From: Schistocerca nitens
Lineage: Eukaryota; Arthropoda; Insecta; Orthoptera; Acrididae
Assembly (NCBI RefSeq): GCF_023898315.1
Contig: NC_064619.1
Location: 480,789,376-480,853,375, forward strand
Direction: 5' to 3'
Length of the DNA: 64,000 bases
A model generated the notes under the pieces. The model worked only from the letters and a program-made list of their open reading frames with translations, was not told the DNA's origin and made no database searches. The translations under genes and the position numbers were made by a program. Below, in pieces: positions 58,094-64,000 of the stretch. How positions within the stretch are numbered: the first letter of the stretch is position 1; each line of letters starts with the position of its first letter.

Positions 58094-58287
58094 CCAAATG
58101 CTTCAAATAGCTCTGAGCACTGTGGGACTTAACATCTGAAGTCATCAGTCCCCTTGAACTTAGAACTACTTAAACCTAACTAACCTAAGAACATCACACA
58201 CATCCATGCCCGAGGCAGGATTAGAACCTGCGAGCGTAGCGGTCGCGCGGTTCCAGCGCCTAGAACCGCTCGGCCATTACGGCCGGC
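58094..58287 (-). mobile_element. SINE type A
   Basis: Minus strand, with an ~8 bp gap between GGTTCCAG and CGCCTAGAACC relative to sister copies. Target duplication CATGTTTCC at 58085-58093 and 58288-58296. Confidence 0.9.
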
Positions 58288-58296
58288 CATGTTTCC

Positions 58297-60130
58297 TCAG
58301 CATAAGCGTTAGCCTGATGAGCCCATCTCACTTGTACCGCTCGATTTAAGTTACTGAGATATCCTTGTGGACCCTTTAAGTTGCTGTCCCTAAATCAAAA
58401 AACTCAAGGGACATCATAGTACGTGCAAAAAATTCGTCAGTCGATTTAACGTGGTGAATCTGGTGAACATTTTTATCTCCCACACATAACGATCAGTGTT
58501 GCGAAATAGGCAAACTGACTCCTGAGAGAATCATTAATGGAGTGGGACGTGAGGTTTAGGATCAGCTAAGGCCTATAAATGGCTATATACATGATTAATT
58601 ACTTGTTTATAATTGTTCGTCCCTTTGTGTGAGACCCACAATGCGTTTGCTTGTCTCGCTGCAGTTAGATTATCACACCTCTGCATGATAAGCCCCCATG
58701 CAATCGTTAGCTTTCTTGATGTGATAGCTATATGTCTTTGCTTCACCTCCCAGAGCTGAGCTAATAAAAAAGTTTGTACATGGCTGCACGTTTAGAGACC
58801 GTGAATAGTTACAATTAAAAGAAAACAGTCCTCGGTCACTATTTTTAACGAACAAAAATAGTGACCGAGTGCTGTTTTCTTTTAATTGTAAGATAAAACA
58901 ATTTCAACACATCATCAGTTGAACTGTTGTTCAGTATTAGGCTAAAAAAAGGCATCCCTGTACGACGACCACTGCTAGTACTCCCCTTCAAAACGTTGTC
59001 AAGTTTGATGGAGGGTAGCTTGAGAGAAGAGACATTGTCTGATAGATTCAGTTATTCCATAGGCTGCATTAGACAAGAGCGCTTCTTAATTACACTGTTG
59101 GTGGTGGGTACAATTAAATCCCAGGAATCCTCGAATTCCACCTTATCCTTAGTATGATTTAGGGATTCATTGTCGAGCCGTGCTTGAGACGACTTAAAAT
59201 CAATCAAAATTCTGGCCAATCTTTTTAAATCGGTCTCCAGGATTCAGTTCTAGGAATGTCCAAGCTTATGCAAAGCTACTATGCGCGCGATAGCGACCTT
59301 TGAAATACCTCACCGTTTAACCAATCTTGTCCACTCACAAGGCTACAATGGTTGCGACAGGGCAGTACGAAATGGAACAGCAGTGACAACATGGATGCTG
59401 TCAGCTAGCGCGGTCAAGCGTTATAGTCTCCGATGGCGAATTTTCGGCGTAGCAGGTGACGTCACAGACTGAACCATTCTGGTGAAAGCGCATGCTATTT
59501 ACTGGAGCCCCTGATTCCACCGTGAGGATACGCTGTCCGGCGCAGCAGTGTACTACAGGCTCTCTAACATATTACTCGTTCACTTTTCTTTGGGTTGGGT
59601 TCAATACACAGTTGTAAAATCAAGTACAGAGGAATGACATACGTATAACACCTTAACACAAAATAAATGTTCTCTTTCTTACATAAAAAACAATAACTGA
59701 GTCGTAAACGTCGGGAAAGGTTTGTTCCAAAACCGAGCACAGAGGTTTTACGAAATGTTTTTGTTTGCATTTTCCGGTCCTTGAAAAGTAACGAATTTTG
59801 CTTCGTTTGTCCATGCTAGCCTTGCAGAGTAATGACCCCCAAAAGTATAACTGATATTCAATCTACATTTTCTCTTGCTGCTGCTTGGAAAGCGAATGAT
59901 TTATCAATGTTTAGGAATTTAATAGCAAAATAGCCTGCACTGTTTTTCATCGCATCTGGAAGAAAAGATGAGATTATTAAGTCATCATACATTCATCTAT
60001 TAATAGAGTGGCAGTGTAGATGGTGGTCCAGTGTAGTCATCATCGTACATTTCTGACCTTATGGAGATTGTGAGTTTGAATCCCAGTCGGTATAACATCA
60101 ACTGAGAGTAAACAGGAGAAATACGAAAGT
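58297..60130. other. Spacer with a short hairpin
   Basis: Apart from the inverted repeat at 58809-58891, no gene, RNA or repeat is recognised. Confidence 0.4.
58809..58891. repeat. Short inverted repeat (38 bp arms, 7 nt loop)
   Basis: TTACAATTAAAAGAAAACAG ... at 58809-58846 pairs with 58854-58891, with two mismatches (TCC against TGC). The loop is AACGAAC. Confidence 0.9.
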
Positions 60131-60139
60131 AATAAAAAG

Positions 60140-60815
60140 TAGTAGAAACAAGAACGGCGGCAAACTTAATATCAGAATGGAGGATCACGAATTAGACGAA
60201 ATTATTTAATTCTGCCAGTTAGGGAGCAGAATAACACATGAGGAACGGAGTAAGGACGTAAAATGCTAGAAAAAATGGCATTGCTGGCCAAGAGAAGTTT
60301 ACTAGTATTTTAATCTAAGGAACGGATTTTTGAGACTGCACATCTGAAGCAGAGTATTGTATGGTATTGGAAGATAGACTGTGGGAAAACCGCAACAGAA
60401 GAGAATCAAAAAATATGAAATGTGGTGCTAGAAGTCTGACAGATGGACTGATAAGGTAAGGAATGAGGAGGTTCTCCGCAGAATTGGCGAGGAAAGGAGT
60501 ATATGGGAAACGCTGACAAGAAGAAGGGACAGCATGACAGGACATCTGTGAAGACGTCAGGAAACACCTCCCATGATAGTACAGGGAGCTGCACAAGGTA
60601 AAAGCTGTAGGGGAGACAGAGATTTGAATACATCCAGCAAATAATTGAGGGCAGATACAGCAGTGGAAGACAGAGATTGGAATACATCCAGCAAATAACT
60701 GAGGACGTAGGTTGCAAGTGCTACTTTGAGATGAAAAAGTTAGTAGAGGAGAGGAATTCGTGTCGGATGTATCAACCAGTCAGAGGACTGATCAAGAAAA
60801 GTGCTTTTGAACTTC
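60140..60815 (+). pseudogene. LINE ORF2 C-terminal fragment
   Basis: Traces in shifting frames: RMEDHELDEII and LGSRITHEERSK (60175-60260), RVLYGI and KRIKKYEMWC (60350-60430), RIGEERSIWETLTRRRDSMT (60480-60540), and the terminal EYIQQITEDVGCKCYFEMKK (60680-60740). The order is that of the region after the RT in a common insect non-LTR retrotransposon. There is a 53 bp tandem duplication inside it. Confidence 0.75.
60616..60704. repeat. 53 bp tandem duplication in a LINE fragment
   Basis: GACAGAGATTTGAATACATC ... at 60616-60651 recurs at 60669-60704 with two substitutions. Confidence 0.85.
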
Positions 60816-61477
60816 AGTTTTTAAATTTTTATCGACATGACTTAGAGGAGCCAGACGAAGTGTGCCTCAACGACCTACCGTCCTTTCCTCCCTTTCCCTT
60901 CCAGTCCCTTCCCTTTCCTTCTTCCCTTCTGTCAGTCTCTTCATCGGTGTAGGAGGCGGGTAATATCGATAGGTAAACACTCACGGCTTCTGTACCGACG
61001 AAGCAAGGCACCTATGATGTGCCTTAAGGGCGTATGTCAGGATACTTCCAGTGGCATATGGCCATTCACTGCATCCCCTGCCTCTTGCCAGTCGTATCGG
61101 CCCTACGATCCACTGCCAACCAGAGGCAGAGGACGAGAGAGTGGATCTGCATCTGCGCAACTGCTTGCCCACTTTAAATACCTTCACGCGCAGATGACTC
61201 CGGCAAAGTTTCAATGGACTATGAGCTTTGAAAGTCCTGCGGCGATTGAGTACTGATGGTGAGGCAAGGGTTTGGTGTACCTGAACCTTAGTTGGTGCTC
61301 TGCACGTTAGGCGGTCAGACGGTGATGGTCGTTCTGGTACTCGTGAGAGACGGGAGGACTGGTTCGGCAGCTCGTCAGACGACAAAGCAGCCCTATTTAG
61401 GATCGCTCTGCTTTCCCTAATCCAAGGAGGGGCCTAGAAAAGGTGGCCTAAACATAGCCCGTCTCAACCCAGCACAA
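60816..61477 (+). other. Possible 5' untranslated region of the following LINE
   Basis: More GC-rich (61000-61440), no coding motif, directly upstream of the LINE endonuclease. The position suggests a 5' leader/promoter. The LINE boundary is not proven. Confidence 0.35.
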
Positions 61478-63620
61478 GTGGCAAACTGTGATCAATTGTT
61501 CACTAACATATGTGGTCAAAAAAATAATAAAATAAACAGTTACCTTAAATATCTAATGATTGGAGTCTGGAACGTCCGTACTTTACAGGATAACGACCAT
61601 AATCAGTGCCCAGAGAGAAAGACAGGACTTATCGCAAGGGAATTGGCTAGATATAACATCGACATTACCGCCATAAGTGAAACACATCTTAGTGACCCTG
61701 GACAGTTATGTGAACCGCTCGGGGGTTATACCTACTACTGGAGTGGAAAATCATCCACTGAAGGGCGGAAAGTGGGGTAGCCTTTGCCATACGCAATAAA
61801 TTGGCATGTTCACTAACAGAACTCCCAAAAGGTATCAGTGACAGAATAATAACACTCAGACTTCACCTGGCATCCAAGAAATATCTTCACTTGATCAATG
61901 TACACGCACCTACATTGCCATCTCCGGATGAAGAGAAGAACAAGTTCTACCAAGACCTCCGACATGTCCTTAGGGATATTCCTTCTGCAGATAAACTTCT
62001 GTTAGTTGGTGATTTTAATGCTCGTGTCGGGAATGATTTCAGTGCTTGGAATGGAGTCCTCGGTCGCCATGGGATTGGAAAATGCAACTCGAATGGTTTG
62101 GATCTTCTAACTCTATGTGCCGAGTTTGAACTCGGTCTGACAAATACATATTTTCGTCTGCCTGAAAAATATATAACGACATGGATGCATCCGTGATCTA
62201 AACACTGGCACCTCCTGGATTATGTGATAGTACGGAAAAAAGATCTTGGTGACGTACTGGTCACACGTGCAATGAGAGGCGCTCAGGAATGGACAGACCA
62301 TCGGCTCGTGAGGTCCCAATTAAAGATAACTTTGAAGGCACCACGCCGAGCTTCACACAAAATACCAACAAAATTGTCCTGCAAAATCTTGGCCAATGAT
62401 CAGACTATGAGAGCAAAACTGGATGAAAAATTTGGTGTCGATGGCCTTTTGATATCTGAATCTGCCCCTGTAGATGAACAGTGGAGTGCATACGCTATCA
62501 GACTGCGTGGCTGTGCTTCTGAAGTCTTGGGAAAGCCTCATAAGAAGCACCAGGACTGGTCTGACGACTCAGATCCAGAGATCAGAAAGCTAATTAATGA
62601 TTTCAGAACCTCTCTTCGCACCCCTGATGATAGCAAGCGTAGAGCAGCGCATTACAATCTGAAAGTGAAGGTACGTGCTCTCAAAGACAGTTGGTGGGCA
62701 AATAAAGCAAATTAAATACAGTTATATGCCGACACACACCAAACGGGCAGATTCTTTGAGTCCCTGAAAACTATCTTTGGTCCAAGAGTTGGGAAGATAG
62801 CACCAGTCTATAACAAAGATAAAAGTTGTCGGCTGACGCAACAGAGTGACATCCTGTCTCGGTGGGCGGAACATTTTAATGACGTTCTTAATCCCGACCA
62901 TCAGACAACCGATATTCCATACATAGAAGCACTTGAAGACGTGCCAGTTGAGGAACAACTTGCGGATGCCCCTTCCTACGATGAATTCATTTCAGCACTG
63001 GCTAAGCTGAAAAATGACAAAACAGCAGGATTAGATAACTTGCCATCAGAGCTATATAAATATGGGGGGCCAAACATCAAGAAACCATTGTTTACTCTGA
63101 TCTTAAGGATTTGGGAGTATGAAATGATTCCACAAGACTGGAAAGATGCTTGTATTTCCAAGATCTATAAAAGCAAGGGTGACATATCAGACTGCAGCTC
63201 CCACAGGGGCATTTCTCTTCTCTCAGCAGCGGGAAAAGTCCTTGCCCACATAATTAACACCCGGTTAACACACTTTGCAGAAAAACTGCTACCAGAGACC
63301 CAGTGTGGCTTTCGCCCAAACAGAGGCACAGTGGATGCCATATTTCTTGTCAAACAAATGCAAGAGAAAAGCTTAGAGCAACATCGGCCTTTGTTCATGT
63401 GCTTTGTAGACCTGGAAAAAGCTTTTGATCGTGTCCCACGGGAAGCTCTCTGGATCATACTAAAGAAAACTGCGTGCCCTGACAAAATTGTCAGTTTGAT
63501 TCGGCAGTTTCATGAAAACATGATGGCAAAAATCCGCCATGAGGACAAGCTCTCAGAACAGTTTCCCGTGACATGTGGTGTAAAACAAGGCTGTGTTCTG
63601 GCTCCCACACTCTTCTCACT
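61478..63620 (+). pseudogene. LINE: AP endonuclease and reverse transcriptase, cut by a palindrome
   Basis: Endonuclease domain 61550-62340: IGVWNVRTLQD, ISETHLSD, LLLVGDFNARVG and TDHRLVRS, the four usual APE motifs. RT 62940-63620: KNDKTAGLDNLPSELYKYG, HRGISLLSAAGKV, CGFRPNRGTVDAIFLVKQMQ, CFVDLEKAFDRVPREALW, GVKQGCVLAPTLFSL. The frame breaks at about 61776 (one base lost in a G run), TGA at 62195-62197 and TAA at 62713-62715. After LFSL the sequence switches to unrelated DNA and a perfect palindrome; the YxDD box and C-terminus are missing. The clade (RTE, CR1 or related) is not decided. Confidence 0.88.
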
Positions 63621-63671
63621 TTATCAAAACAAGACATGGTTGTCTCACTGGGAGGTCCGCGATCGTTCATT

Positions 63672-63918
63672 AAGTAAAGTATGGCGATTCAGTCTTCGAT
63701 CGCTAGTCTTTATTCTCAATAAACGGTTTCGGGCTAGCTGCCCATCTTCAGATCATATGTTGTAGTTACAGAGTAACTTGTCCGTACAGAACACACAGTT
63801 CTGTACGGACAAGTTACTCTGTAACTACAACATATGATCTGAAGATGGGCAGCTAGCCCGAAACCGTTTATTGAGAATAAAGACTAGCGATCGAAGACTG
63901 AATCGCCATACTTTACTT
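63672..63918. repeat. Perfect palindrome, 121 bp arms, 5 nt loop
   Basis: Arms 63672-63792 and 63798-63918, loop ACACA. Every position I compared pairs. The right arm reads ATCTGAAGATGGGC, AGCTA, GCCCGAAACC, then TTTATTGAGAATAAA, the hairpin style also seen in the PLE-1 repeats. It interrupts the LINE RT. It may be the head-to-head terminal repeats of a PLE that continues beyond the window. Confidence 0.93.
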
Positions 63919-64000
63919 CTCACTTTACTTCGCAGTTGTTATGAGAGACGCGACCAAAGCCTGTAGTAATCAAATTAGTCTCGACACAAGGACAGACAAA

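Noticed and set aside
63798-63918. Canonical hammerhead ribozyme call
   Set aside because: The core has an extra nucleotide before stem II and I could not fit stem III/I properly, so it is reported only as hammerhead-like.

Overview
This is a eukaryotic, insect-type genomic window that consists almost entirely of transposable elements nested inside one another. I see no convincing host gene and no real rRNA, tRNA or CRISPR locus. Abundant tRNA-derived SINEs, Penelope-like elements (PLEs), several LINEs, Tc1, piggyBac and a Maverick, set in AT-rich spacer, fit a large-genome insect. From memory, the SINE tails resemble grasshopper/locust (Schistocerca-like) repeats. That assignment is inference.

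Layout. 1-5740 (-): most of a Ty3/Gypsy retrotransposon (Gag, protease, RT, RNase H, integrase); its gag is split by a solo LTR (4645-5032). 5740-9760: LTR-like and unassigned sequence. 9761-12237: SINEs, including one inserted in another. 13905-17776 (+): a PLE with inverted terminal repeats, hit by a Tc1 element and two SINEs. 17899-19453: mariner end and SINEs. 19589-21245 (-): second PLE. 23480-24300 (-): LINE fossil.

25221-44524: the centrepiece, a decayed ~19.3 kb Maverick/Polinton-like element bounded by ~250 bp terminal inverted repeats. It keeps remnants of a packaging ATPase, a family-B DNA polymerase, a probable capsid protein, a BRO-like DNA-binding protein, a tandem-repeat protein and small Cys-rich proteins. 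Five younger elements have landed in it: a short piggyBac derivative (25736-26649), a 5'-truncated LINE in the ATPase P-loop (29471-30688), a 3.04 kb multi-exon DNA transposon in the BRO gene (32810-35849), a SINE (36822-37023) and a piggyBac in the polymerase (40566-42793). Subtracting these and one target copy each leaves about 11.7 kb.

44525-64000: a DDE transposase fossil split by a foldback, a MITE, a PLE endonuclease remnant, a CR1/jockey-type LINE (-), a cluster of eight SINEs, the 3' end of another LINE, and a long LINE (+, 61478-~63620) cut by a perfect 121-bp-arm palindrome (63672-63918).

Many insertion events can be proved by hand because target-site duplications are visible, so a relative chronology can be read from the window. 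The most interesting pieces are the Maverick with its BRO gene, and the transposon inside it: four exons, subterminal repeats, AATT target duplication, and a transposase of a family I cannot place with certainty.
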